A DNA stretch of 64,000 nucleotides. It comes from an uncultured Pseudophaeobacter sp. Lineage in GTDB: Bacteria > Pseudomonadota > Alphaproteobacteria > Rhodobacterales > Rhodobacteraceae. Position 1 is the stretch's first letter, and each line of letters begins with the position of its first letter. Position numbers and translations under genes: made by a program. The notes under the pieces are model-generated. The model made no database searches and was not told the origin of the DNA. It saw nothing but the letters and a program-made list of their open reading frames with translations. The DNA is taken from the NCBI GenBank assembly GCA_905479575.1, contig CAJQNB010000032.1, positions 1 through 64,000 on the forward strand, in the 5' to 3' direction. Shown here one piece after another: positions 56,568-64,000 of this stretch.

Positions 56568-56585
56568 GAGTACCCCTCGAGTACC
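56568..56585 (+). repeat. Direct repeat GAGTACC, candidate arm sites at the right end
   Basis: GAGTACC at 56568-56574 and 56579-56585, immediately after the integrase stop, matching an inverted copy at 51556-51562. Spacing of 11 bp is about one helical turn, as expected for side-by-side integrase arm sites. Confidence 0.4.
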
Positions 56586-56596
56586 ACCCCCAATAA

Positions 56597-56633
56597 AAAA
56601 ACAGAGAGCAGATTTCTCTAACCCTCTGTTTTT
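56597..56633. terminator. Terminator between integrase and tRNA-Leu
   Basis: AAAAACAGAG (56597-56606) pairs with CTCTGTTTTT (56624-56633), with T-rich tails on both strands. It can end the integrase transcript and supply a terminator to tRNA-Leu in place of the displaced one. Confidence 0.85.
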
Positions 56634-56637
56634 ATTT

Positions 56638-56689
56638 TGGTACCCAAGGCCGGACTCGAACCGGCACGCTGTCACCAGCGGGGGATTTT
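56638..56689 (-). repeat. Right attachment site (3' part of tRNA-Leu)
   Basis: Second copy of the 52-bp direct repeat, here forming the 3' end of the intact tRNA. Its partner is at 51470-51521. Confidence 0.92.
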
Positions 56690-56723
56690 GAATCCCCTGC
56701 GTCTACCATTCCGCCACTTGGGC
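56638..56723 (-). tRNA. tRNA-Leu (anticodon CAA)
   Basis: An 86-base tRNA with encoded CCA. The acceptor stem is GCCCAAG/CTTGGGT, the anticodon loop TTCAAAA gives CAA, a long variable arm is present and the T arm is GGTTCGAGTCC. Its 3' half is duplicated at the left end of the adjacent integrative element. Confidence 0.96.
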
Positions 56724-56886
56724 AACGACCCGTTCCTACCCAAGCCAGAACCGGAGGTCCAGAGGAAAATGCCTAATAGAATGCAGAAAAATGGCAAGAA
56801 TCCACCACAGGCAGCGCACTGTTATTGACCTCTTCGCGCGCCCATGCGAGGCCCCTGTTGCAGGGGCAAACGCAAAGGTATTTCAA

Positions 56887-57465
56887 ATGCTACGCAGGCT
56901 ATATGATCGAACCATGTCCCTCGCGTATCACCGCCATGCCTTGTGGTGGCTCGCTGCGGTCTCCTTTGTCGAAAGTTCGATCTTTCCCATTCCGCCGGAT
57001 GTGTTGATGATTCCGATGATACTGGCGCGTCCTTCCCGGGCCTGGCTGATCGCTTCAGTTGCGCTGGTCGCCTCCGTTGCGGGTGGCATGCTGGGCTATG
57101 CCATTGGTGCCTTTTTCTATGACAGCCTGGGCCAACCGATCCTCGAAGCCATGGGAAAAGGCGCTGCAATTGAAGAGTTCAACCATAAATTCAATGACTT
57201 CGGGTTTTGGGCGGTTCTGATGGCCGGGATCACGCCTTTTCCTTATAAGGTCATCACAATCATGTCGGGCTGGACCGGCATGCCGCTAATGACGTTTCTG
57301 GCAACCTCCGTTTTGGCCCGTGCGCTGCGCTTCTTTATCGTGGCCGGACTGTTGCGTGCCTTTGGCGCCCCCATTCGCGGCTTTATCGAGCAGCGTATGG
57401 GGCTTGTCTTTACCGTCTTTATCGTGCTCCTGTTTGGCGGATTTTTAGGGCTGAGGTACCTGTGA
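56887..57465 (+). CDS. YqaA family membrane protein (VTT/DedA-related)
   Basis: A 192-residue protein, start at ATG 56887. It has about four or five membrane segments; VSFVESSIFPIPPDVLMIPMIL, AGGMLGYAIGAF and MAGITPFPYKVITIMSGWTGM are the conserved re-entrant and proline-bearing loops of the SNARE-associated/VTT family. Possible roles include lipid scrambling or envelope maintenance. It ends one base before the dsbB start. Confidence 0.87.
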   Translation: MLRRLYDRTMSLAYHRHALWWLAAVSFVESSIFPIPPDVLMIPMILARPSRAWLIASVALVASVAGGMLGYAIGAFFYDSLGQPILEAMGKGAAIEEFNHKFNDFGFWAVLMAGITPFPYKVITIMSGWTGMPLMTFLATSVLARALRFFIVAGLLRAFGAPIRGFIEQRMGLVFTVFIVLLFGGFLGLRYL

Positions 57466-57466
57466 T

Positions 57467-57934
57467 ATGCGACGAATTCTGATCCTTGCCGCCACCTTGG
57501 GCTCAGCCGCAATGATGCTGGGAGCGCTGGGGTTTCAATACATTGGTGAAATGGCGCCCTGTAAGATGTGTTACTGGCAGCGCTACCCGCATGTGGCAGC
57601 GGTCGGCATCGGAATTCTGGCCCTTTTATTGCCTGGCGCAGGCCTTACGGCGCTGCTGTACCTTGGCGCCCTGGCCGCCCTGATCACTGGCGGGATTGGT
57701 GTTTACCACACCGGCGTTGAGCGCGGCTATTGGGAGGGACCGACAACCTGTACCTCAAGCCCAATAGGAGGTTTGTCCCCCGAACAGTTGATGGAACAGA
57801 TCATGGGGGCGCCGCTGGTGCGCTGCGATGAGGTGCCATGGGAGCTGTTCAGCCTGTCAATGGCCAGTTGGAACGCCATTATTTCCTTTGCCCTGGCCAG
57901 TCTGTGGATCGCGGCGGCGCGCAGCAAGCCCTGA
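57467..57934 (+). CDS. dsbB: Disulfide bond formation protein B
   Basis: A 155-residue four-helix inner-membrane protein. The first periplasmic pair is C-K-M-C in APCKMCYWQRYPH, and the second pair is the Cys in TTCTSSPIGG and the Cys in LVRCDEVPW. It would reoxidise DsbA and pass electrons to quinone. Co-transcribed with yqaA, an arrangement often seen in this group. Confidence 0.92.
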   Translation: MRRILILAATLGSAAMMLGALGFQYIGEMAPCKMCYWQRYPHVAAVGIGILALLLPGAGLTALLYLGALAALITGGIGVYHTGVERGYWEGPTTCTSSPIGGLSPEQLMEQIMGAPLVRCDEVPWELFSLSMASWNAIISFALASLWIAAARSKP

Positions 57935-57969
57935 ACCACTTTGCGGCACGCGGTTCACCAGGTCTGGTT

Positions 57970-58395
57970 TCAGGAGTCCTTTTTGGTTGCCAAAAGCAGA
58001 TTTGTTTCACTGCTGACCACCCCGTCAAAGGTGCGTATCTTTGCAAGTGCGGCATCCAGTGTTTCCAGTGTTTCCGTGCCCAGTTCGACAATCAGATCCC
58101 AGCGTCCATTGGTGGTATGGATGGCACGCACCTCCGGCAGGCCTTGAAGCTGGCGAATAATGCGACTGGCGCCGCGGCCTTCGATGCCGATCATCATCAA
58201 TCCCCGCACCGGATCGCGCAGCACGTCCTCTTTCAGAACAACCGTAAAGCCAAGTACATCTCCACGCAGTTGCAGCCGCTCAATCCGAGCGCGCACGGTG
58301 GTTCGGGACAAATCCAGCTGCAAAGCAAGATCTGACAGGCTGGCGCGGGCGTTGTGCCGCAAGGCTGCAATCAGTCTTTCGTCCGTTTTATCCAC
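57970..58395 (-). CDS. Lrp/AsnC family transcriptional regulator
   Basis: A 141-residue Lrp-type regulator: the N-terminal helix-turn-helix LIAALRHNARASLSDLALQLDLSRTTVRARIERL and the C-terminal RAM ligand-binding domain (GLPEVRAIHTTNGRWDLIVELGTETLETLDAAL). It is divergent from the arginase operon with a 113-bp AT-rich interval, so it most likely senses arginine or ornithine and controls that operon and itself. Confidence 0.92.
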   Translation of the reverse strand: MDKTDERLIAALRHNARASLSDLALQLDLSRTTVRARIERLQLRGDVLGFTVVLKEDVLRDPVRGLMMIGIEGRGASRIIRQLQGLPEVRAIHTTNGRWDLIVELGTETLETLDAALAKIRTFDGVVSSETNLLLATKKDS

Positions 58396-58508
58396 TTTAA
58401 TACTCCGTTTTGTTGGTCAGTTAAACATATCGGTCAATTTGATCGGTTTCAATCACCTCATTTCGGAGGTTTTTAGATCTCACTGATTTCGACGTGGAGA
58501 ATTCTACC

Positions 58509-59435
58509 GTGACGCAAAAGACTTGTTTCCTTGTTGGTGCCCCCGTGGATAGCGGCAAACGGCGGCCTGGTTGCCTTATGGGGCCGGATGCCTACCGAAC
58601 TGCGGGCCTGGCTGCAGCTCTGTCCGGGCTTGGCCATCAAGTGACAGACCTGGGCAATATCGCCCCTGCTCCACATGCCCCCGATGCCGAATCTGGCGCA
58701 GTTTTTGCGCCCAATCAGACAATTGGCTGGACCTCAGCACTGGCGGAGATCGCCGAACAGACTATGGCCGACGGTTTGCCGATCTTCCTTGGAGGCGATC
58801 ATTCATTGTCGCTGGGATCGGTGTCTGGTGTGGCAGCCTATGCCGCTTCTGTTGGACGCCCGCTTTTTGTTTTGTGGCTGGATGCCCATACGGATTTTCA
58901 CACGCCGCAGAGCTCTGACAGCGGCAACCTGCATGGCACGCCGGTCGGCTATTTCACCGGGCGCAGTGGGTTTGACGGCTTTCCCGAGGTGGCCCACCCG
59001 GTGCCACAGGACAACATCTGTATGATTGGGCTGCGCTCTGTCGACAGTGCTGAGCGTCAGGCGCTGGAAGCCAGCGCAATCCACCGCCATGATATGCGCG
59101 ACATAGATGAAAATGGTATCGCCGGGCCGCTGGCACAGTTTCTCAAGCGGGTCGCGGCGGCCAATGGGTTGCTGCATGTCTCGCTGGATGTTGATTTCCT
59201 GGACCCCTCGGTGGCGCCAGCTGTTGGCACCACGGTTCCGGGTGGCGCAACGGTGCGCGAAGCCCATCTGGTTTGCGAAATGTTGCATGATTCCGGGCTG
59301 ATGACCTCTTTGGATCTGGTAGAGCTGAACCCGTTTCTGGATGAACGCGGTCGCACCGCCCATCTGATGGTTGACCTTTGCGCCTCTGCGCTCGGGCGCC
59401 GTGTCTTTGATCGGCCAACCAGGAGCTACACTTGA
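58509..59435 (+). CDS. rocF: Arginase
   Basis: A 308-residue ureohydrolase. Start set at GTG 58509 (GGAGA upstream). Manganese-binding motifs are complete: GGDHSL, WLDAHTDFHTP and SLDVDFLDPSVAPAVG; the early LVGAPVDSGKRRPGCLMGPDAYR and a later DLVELNPFLD fit true arginase rather than agmatinase. It converts arginine to ornithine and urea. Its stop overlaps the TTG start of the next gene. Confidence 0.93.
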   Translation: MTQKTCFLVGAPVDSGKRRPGCLMGPDAYRTAGLAAALSGLGHQVTDLGNIAPAPHAPDAESGAVFAPNQTIGWTSALAEIAEQTMADGLPIFLGGDHSLSLGSVSGVAAYAASVGRPLFVLWLDAHTDFHTPQSSDSGNLHGTPVGYFTGRSGFDGFPEVAHPVPQDNICMIGLRSVDSAERQALEASAIHRHDMRDIDENGIAGPLAQFLKRVAAANGLLHVSLDVDFLDPSVAPAVGTTVPGGATVREAHLVCEMLHDSGLMTSLDLVELNPFLDERGRTAHLMVDLCASALGRRVFDRPTRSYT

Positions 59436-60358
59436 ACAGTCTGCAAGCCCCCACCGCCGTGGTGATGATCCGGCCGCATAATTTTTGTTCCAACCCGGAC
59501 ACCCAGGTGGACAATGCCTTTCAGATCACTGCCGGAGACCCAGAATCCACCCGTAAGAAGGCGCTGCAAGAGTTTGATACCGCGGTGGAAACCCTGCGAA
59601 ACGCAGGCGTACGTGTGCATGTCTTTGACGACACCGGCACCACGACACCTGACAGCGTATTTCCAAACAACTGGTTCTCAACCCATTCCGGTGGTCATAT
59701 TGCCATCTACCCGATGCATGCCCCAAATCGCCGTCTGGAACGGCGTTGGGATGTCATAGAGGCGCTCAAGCGCAGCTACCGGGTGCAGGATGTCATTGAT
59801 TTCTCTGGACTGGAAGAAGACGGGCTGGCGCTGGAGGGCACCGGCGCCATGGTGCTCGATCATGTTGGCCGGGTTGCCTATACGGTGAAATCAAACCGCG
59901 CCGATCCAGTGCTGCTGGAGCGGTTTTGCACCCATTTCAACTATGAACCCATGGCCTTTGAGGCCCGCGATGCAGCAGGGCGTGAAGTTTATCACAGCAA
60001 TGTTTTGATGGGCATTGGCAGTGATTTTGCCATGATCTGCCTGTCGATGATCAGCGATCCATCCCGGCGCATGGAAGTTGCCACGCGCCTGGCAGAAACC
60101 GGCCATGAGGTCATCGACCTGACGGAAGATCAGATCCGGAACTTTGCCGGTAATGTCTTTGCGCTAACGGGATCAAAGCCCCTGCTGGCCCTGTCCTCCC
60201 GTGCGCTGGAGGCCCTGCGCCCCGATCAAATCCGCATCATCGAGCGCAGCACAAGCCTGTTGCCACTCTCCATTCCAACCATCGAAACAGCCGGAGGCTC
60301 GGTGCGCTGCATGTTGGCAGGTATCCACCTTAGCCCCCGCGAAAGGACCATCCCATGA
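59432..60358 (+). CDS. Amidino-hydrolase family protein (CtlX/DDAH-like)
   Basis: A 308-residue protein of the guanidino-group-modifying fold. It begins at a TTG that overlaps the arginase stop (TTGA), with AGGAG seven bases upstream. Key segments are VVMIRPHNF, DSVFPNNWFSTH, LEGTGAMVLDH, a catalytic His in YHSNVLMGIG and a late Cys in GGSVRCMLAGIHL. Relatives hydrolyse arginine, citrulline or methylarginines. Between arginase and ornithine cyclodeaminase it probably handles citrulline or another guanidino/ureido compound leading to ornithine. Confidence 0.83.
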   Translation: MNSLQAPTAVVMIRPHNFCSNPDTQVDNAFQITAGDPESTRKKALQEFDTAVETLRNAGVRVHVFDDTGTTTPDSVFPNNWFSTHSGGHIAIYPMHAPNRRLERRWDVIEALKRSYRVQDVIDFSGLEEDGLALEGTGAMVLDHVGRVAYTVKSNRADPVLLERFCTHFNYEPMAFEARDAAGREVYHSNVLMGIGSDFAMICLSMISDPSRRMEVATRLAETGHEVIDLTEDQIRNFAGNVFALTGSKPLLALSSRALEALRPDQIRIIERSTSLLPLSIPTIETAGGSVRCMLAGIHLSPRERTIP

Positions 60359-61401
60359 CCACGCCCTCACATAAAGCTCTCGTTCCCTTTGTCAGCGTCG
60401 ACAACATGATGCGCCTGGTCCATAGCATTGGCATTGAAACCATGCTGCGCGATCTGGCGGAATACGTCGAAGCGGACTTTAAGCGTTGGGAATTGTTCGA
60501 CAAAACCCCACGCGTTGCCAGCCACTCAGATGTCGGCGTGATCGAACTGATGCCCACCTCTGATGGGGAGGCCTATGGGTTCAAATACGTCAATGGCCAC
60601 CCCAAAAACACCAGCGAAGGCTTGCAAACCGTAACTGCCTTTGGGTTGTTGGCGGATGTCTACACTGGCTACCCGGTGCTTTTCACCGAGATGACAATGC
60701 TCACTGCGCTGCGTACCGCCGCGACATCAGCTATGGCGGCTAAGTATCTGGCTCCAAAAGGCGCGGACACCATGGCGATGATTGGAAACGGGGCGCAGTC
60801 TGAATTCCAAACCCTGGCGATGAAGGCGATCTGCGGGCTGAAAACCGTGCGCTTGTTTGACAAGGACCCGGCGGCAACAGAAAAATGCGCCCGCAACCTG
60901 GGGGCTTTTGGTCTCAATGTTGTGCGCTGCAGCTCCCCCGAGGAAGCCATTGAAGGCGCACAGATCCTGACCACCTGCACCGCCGACAAGCAAAACGCCA
61001 CCATCCTGACCGACAACATGATCGGCGCTGGGGTGCATATCAATGCCATCGGCGGCGACTGCCCCGGCAAGACCGAATTGGCCGCCGGCATCTTGAACCG
61101 GTCTGATGTCTTTGTGGAATTCCCACCGCAAACCCGGATCGAGGGCGAAATCCAGCAGATGCCAGAGGATTTTGCCGTCACCGAGCTTTGGGAAGTGATC
61201 AGCGGTCAGAAAAAGGGACGCCGCGACGACAAGCAGATCACTCTGTTCGACAGCGTCGGTTTTGCAATCGAGGATTTCAGCGCCCTGCGTTACATCCGCG
61301 ACCACATCAAAGGCACCGAATTCTTTATTGATCTTGATATGTTAGCGGACCCGGATGATCCACGGGATCTGTTTGGTATGCTGCAACGCTCAGACGCGTA
61401 A
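60355..61401 (+). CDS. Ornithine cyclodeaminase
   Basis: A 348-residue member of the OCD/mu-crystallin family: LMPTSDGEAYGFKYVNGHPKN, TEMTMLTALRTAATSAMAAKYLAPKGADTMAMIGNGAQSEFQ with the NAD-binding GNGAQ, and HINAIGGDCPGKTEL. It deaminates ornithine to proline. The ATG overlaps the preceding stop (ATGA). Together the three genes carry arginine to proline without ornithine transamination. Confidence 0.93.
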   Translation: MTTPSHKALVPFVSVDNMMRLVHSIGIETMLRDLAEYVEADFKRWELFDKTPRVASHSDVGVIELMPTSDGEAYGFKYVNGHPKNTSEGLQTVTAFGLLADVYTGYPVLFTEMTMLTALRTAATSAMAAKYLAPKGADTMAMIGNGAQSEFQTLAMKAICGLKTVRLFDKDPAATEKCARNLGAFGLNVVRCSSPEEAIEGAQILTTCTADKQNATILTDNMIGAGVHINAIGGDCPGKTELAAGILNRSDVFVEFPPQTRIEGEIQQMPEDFAVTELWEVISGQKKGRRDDKQITLFDSVGFAIEDFSALRYIRDHIKGTEFFIDLDMLADPDDPRDLFGMLQRSDA

Positions 61402-61474
61402 ACTACATCCAGATCACGACATTGGGGCCAGCCGGACTGATGACCTGCAACATGGCCATTTTGAACCGGCGACC

Positions 61475-62059
61475 TCAGGCATCGAGCTCTGTGTCCCAAT
61501 AGAGAAAATCCATCCAACTGTCGTGCAGATGGTTGGGTGGGAACTTCCGCCCAGTATTGCGCAATTCCTCGGCACCTGGGCGCCTGGGGGCTTTGCACAG
61601 TGACATCCCAAGCATATGCAAGGGCTTGGAGCCTTTTTTTAAGTTACACGGCGAACAGGCTGCCACGACATTTTCCCAGCTGGTAATCCCACCAGCGGCC
61701 CGCGGGACCACATGATCAAAGGTCAGATCACCACGGGCACCACAGTATTGGCAGCAGAACTCGTCGCGCAGAAATAAATTAAAGCGCGTGAAGGCCACGC
61801 GCTTTTGAAGTTTCACATAGTCTTTCAGCACCACAACCGAAGGTATTCGGATCTGCGTGCTGGGGCTATGCACCACCTCGTCATATTCCGCCAGAATATC
61901 CACCCGATCCAGCCAGGCCGCCTTGACCGCGTCTTGCCAGCTCCACAGCGACAGTGGGTAATAGGACAGCGGCCGATAATCCGCGTTCAGCACCAGTGCA
62001 GGATGCTGCCGCAACGCGCTGGGGTCCCTCACAAAATCAGTTCTGAAATCGCCATCCAT
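61475..62059 (-). CDS. HNH endonuclease family protein
   Basis: A 194-residue protein, start at ATG 62059 (GAGGAAG about 12 bases upstream). [23 protein letters not shown] and [14 protein letters not shown] give the two zinc Cys pairs and the DHV catalytic core of an HNH nuclease. The N-terminal half ([24 protein letters not shown]) is highly typical of the chromosomal version found throughout alphaproteobacteria. Its biological role is unknown. Confidence 0.88.
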   Translation of the reverse strand: MDGDFRTDFVRDPSALRQHPALVLNADYRPLSYYPLSLWSWQDAVKAAWLDRVDILAEYDEVVHSPSTQIRIPSVVVLKDYVKLQKRVAFTRFNLFLRDEFCCQYCGARGDLTFDHVVPRAAGGITSWENVVAACSPCNLKKGSKPLHMLGMSLCKAPRRPGAEELRNTGRKFPPNHLHDSWMDFLYWDTELDA

Positions 62060-62285
62060 GATGCTACGTCTTCCTCGCCCTGTCTGCCGGTTGCCGGCAC
62101 CAGAGCGGGGAACCCGCCCCAGCATATGTTCAACTATATATCGTGGTTTTTGTCTGACAAGCCCTTGCCAGCTACAAGATTTCGCTTCTTCGCTAGCATT
62201 CCTCTGTGACAGGCTCGTGACGGGGAATTGCCATGGTCGCCAAAGCCCGCTTGCAAGCCAAGGGACCACTGCCTATGCACGTCCC

Positions 62286-63044
62286 ATGACCCGTCTTATA
62301 CGCTTTAACAAACCCTATGACGTGCTGCCGCAGTTCACCGATTCCGGCAGCCAGGGCAGCACGCGCCAGACCCTCAGCGCCTTTATTGACTGCCCCGGCG
62401 TCTATGCCGCAGGGCGGTTGGACCGGGACAGCGAAGGCTTGATGCTGCTGACAGATACCGGCCGTTTGCAGGCCTGGATCAGCGACCCACAGCACAAGAT
62501 GGCCAAAACCTATTGGGTACAGGTCGAGGGCGAAATGGATTCTGCGGCAGTGTCGGCACTGGAAAAAGGCGTGGAACTGAAGGACGGCTTAACCCGGCCC
62601 GCCAAGGCGCATCTGATGGCGGAGCCTGCGCAGCTCTGGGCGCGGACGCCCCCCATTCGCGCGCGCAAATCCATTCCCACCAGCTGGATTTCCCTCACCC
62701 TTCGGGAAGGCAAGAACCGCCAGGTCCGCCGCATGACAGCTGCGGTTGGCTTTCCCACCCTGCGGCTTATTCGCTATAGCATCGGGGCCTGGACGCTGGA
62801 TGGGCTGTCCCAGGGCGCTTGGGCAGATCTTGAAGTGCCAAACATTCCAGGGCCTGCAAAACCATCGCAGCTGCCCAATCGCAGAGCGCAAAAGACTAGG
62901 GCCAAAAATACCAAGGCCCAAAAGACTGACGCACAGTCTAGGATACAGGCTAAGATACCGGGCAAGGCTGAAGCCGAACACAAGCTTGACCGCAAGGATC
63001 CTACGCCCCGCTCAAGCCGGGGAAACCGCTCCCGGAAAACTTGA
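62286..63044 (+). CDS. rluE: 23S rRNA pseudouridine synthase (RluE type)
   Basis: A 252-residue RsuA/RluE-family enzyme from ATG 62286. It lacks the S4 domain, starting directly with [31 protein letters not shown] contains the catalytic Asp, and [26 protein letters not shown] is the closing family motif. Residues from about 195 form a Lys/Ala/Gln-rich basic tail not needed for the fold. Target position by family would be U2457. Confidence 0.9.
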   Translation: MTRLIRFNKPYDVLPQFTDSGSQGSTRQTLSAFIDCPGVYAAGRLDRDSEGLMLLTDTGRLQAWISDPQHKMAKTYWVQVEGEMDSAAVSALEKGVELKDGLTRPAKAHLMAEPAQLWARTPPIRARKSIPTSWISLTLREGKNRQVRRMTAAVGFPTLRLIRYSIGAWTLDGLSQGAWADLEVPNIPGPAKPSQLPNRRAQKTRAKNTKAQKTDAQSRIQAKIPGKAEAEHKLDRKDPTPRSSRGNRSRKT

Positions 63045-63119
63045 CCCAGCGCTCGTTTTGGCGAATTGAGCCCTGTAGTGAAGCAGGCCAGTAGCCTGCA
63101 TCACTATTATATCAGTGAC

Positions 63120-63785
63120 TTACAGGCCCAACTTGTCGCGCATAAAGGCCAGGGAAACACTCAGCCCATCCGGTGCGATCCCGTGCCCGGTGCCTTTCAT
63201 GATATGGGCAAAGACATCCTTGAACCCGGCCTGATCCAGCGCTTCTGCGGCTTCTGGTAGGGATTGAGGTGGCACCACATCATCTGCATCGCCATGCACC
63301 AACATGACCGGCATCCGGCTCACCACCTCGTCTTTCAGCGTGTCAGGCGACAGCAGGCGCCCCGAGAAGGCAACAATGCCAGCAATCGCATCTTCGCGGC
63401 GCGGCGCCACGTGCAGGCTCATCATGGTGCCCTGCGAGAAGCCAAAGAGCACCACCTGTTCGGGCAGAACATCTTCGTCGACCATCAGCGCGTCCAAAAA
63501 GGCGTTCAGATCCTCGATCGAGGCATTCATGCCCCGCATGCTTTCCTCTTCCGAGGAGCCATCGATCCAGGGGATGGGGAACCACTGGTATCCCATTGGC
63601 GCACCGGGACAATTCTCTGGTGCATCTGGGGCCACAAACAGCGTATCTGGCAGGTGCTCGGCCAGCGGATCAGCCAGCCCCAAAAGATCCGCCCCATTGG
63701 CGCCGTAGCCATGCAGAAACACCACAATAGACCGGGTCACCCCGGAGAGCGGCTCTCTGCGCTCAGCTTTTAGTACACGAGTCAT
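63120..63785 (-). CDS. Alpha/beta hydrolase, carboxylesterase/phospholipase type
   Basis: A 221-residue carboxylesterase of the acyl-protein-thioesterase-like group. VVFLHGYGANGADLLGL supplies the oxyanion hole, LFGFSQGTMMSLHVAPR the nucleophile Ser, GDADDVVPP the Asp and GTGHGIAPDG the His. Start at ATG 63785, overlapping the glycosylase stop in an ATGA junction. Substrate unknown. Confidence 0.88.
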   Translation of the reverse strand: MTRVLKAERREPLSGVTRSIVVFLHGYGANGADLLGLADPLAEHLPDTLFVAPDAPENCPGAPMGYQWFPIPWIDGSSEEESMRGMNASIEDLNAFLDALMVDEDVLPEQVVLFGFSQGTMMSLHVAPRREDAIAGIVAFSGRLLSPDTLKDEVVSRMPVMLVHGDADDVVPPQSLPEAAEALDQAGFKDVFAHIMKGTGHGIAPDGLSVSLAFMRDKLGL

Positions 63786-64000
63786 CGGATCCCTTCCCTG
63801 TCTTTTGCAATATGGTAATAGGCCCAGAGGATGCGGGCCGCAACCGACCGCCACGGGGACCAGGCCTCGGCCAGCTGCCTGAGTTCACCTTCCTTTGGCC
63901 GGTCTGGCAGGTCAAACAGCACTTTGGCCGCCTCCTGCAAGGCCAAATCGCCGGGGGCAAAGACATCGGCCCGCCCCAACGAAAACATGGCATAAATTTC
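63782..64000 (-). CDS. DNA-3-methyladenine glycosylase (AlkA type), C-terminal part
   Basis: Seventy-two codons of a gene entering from the right edge. EIYAMFSLGRADVFAPGDLALQEAAK and WSPWRSVAARILWAYYHI match the end of AlkA-type glycosylases; the D of ADVFAPGD is the position of the catalytic Asp after the helix-hairpin-helix. It excises alkylated purines. Coupled to the downstream esterase gene. Confidence 0.85.
   Translation of the reverse strand, partial: EIYAMFSLGRADVFAPGDLALQEAAKVLFDLPDRPKEGELRQLAEAWSPWRSVAARILWAYYHIAKDREGIR

Larger units (their letters stand above)
51470..56689. mobile_element. Integrative element in tRNA-Leu, about 5.2 kb
   Basis: Bounded by the 52-bp direct repeat, with a tyrosine integrase 70 bp from the intact tRNA and a small excisionase-like gene before it. 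Cargo from left: O-antigen ligase-like pseudogene, disrupted acyltransferase, small unknown genes and an interrupted Lar gene. GC content falls visibly in 52480-53900. No conjugation or capsid genes are present, so it is a small island or satellite-like remnant. Confidence 0.87.

Overview
The window reads as a chromosome segment of a marine alphaproteobacterium of the Rhodobacterales (Roseobacter group). This is an inference from gene content: a ChpT-type histidine phosphotransferase, a ribosomal protein L21 with a C-terminal extension, an olsB/olsA ornithine-lipid pair, a TAXI-TRAP transporter with a universal stress protein, a stand-alone pterin domain of a split methionine synthase next to metF, and acyl-CoA catabolic genes. 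Most of the window is densely coded, GC-rich core genome. Genus and species cannot be fixed by eye.

Layout. 1-250: edge of a probable IS30-type element. 248-13112: acyl-CoA catabolism (SDR, TesB thioesterase, acetoacetyl-CoA synthetase, serine hydrolase, enoyl-CoA hydratase, APH-like kinase, histidine phosphatase, nitronate monooxygenase-like protein, second SDR, two acyl-CoA dehydrogenases, divergent quinone oxidoreductase). 13277-14484: aroQ overlapping an atypical LuxR-type regulator. 14998-25848: housekeeping block (tsf, rpsB, olsA, olsB, DUF3553, chpT, proA, proB, obgE, GNAT, rpmA, rplU, DUF2059). 25971-28880: tRNA-Ser followed by integrase and transposase scraps and a divergent LysR/SDR pair. 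28906-38976: one-carbon genes, ppx, rlmE, YihY and an ABC/AttH operon. 39060-43712: usp and TAXI-TRAP. 44634-46416: mtnA with a class II aldolase, suggesting methylthioadenosine processing by an aldolase shunt.

46904-50420 is the most unusual part. A 32-residue peptide gene with a strong ribosome binding site, missed by ordinary length cut-offs, precedes a thioesterase with a Cys nucleophile. Facing them are an HExxH-motif protein of the putative peptide-modification type, a stand-alone adenylating enzyme and a single acyl/peptidyl carrier protein. Together they look like a small hybrid of ribosomal-peptide modification and thiotemplate chemistry. I do not recognise it as a described system.

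51470-56689 is a 5.2 kb integrative element in the 3' end of tRNA-Leu(CAA), bounded by a perfect 52-bp direct repeat. Its tyrosine integrase and a small excisionase-like gene lie beside the intact tRNA. Its cargo (O-antigen ligase-like, acyltransferase, small phage-like genes, Lar) carries several frameshifts or stops, two at runs of seven A/T. 56887-64000 returns to core genes: yqaA, dsbB, an Lrp regulator divergent from an arginase / amidino-hydrolase / ornithine cyclodeaminase operon, an HNH nuclease, a pseudouridine synthase, a carboxylesterase and the end of a DNA glycosylase.
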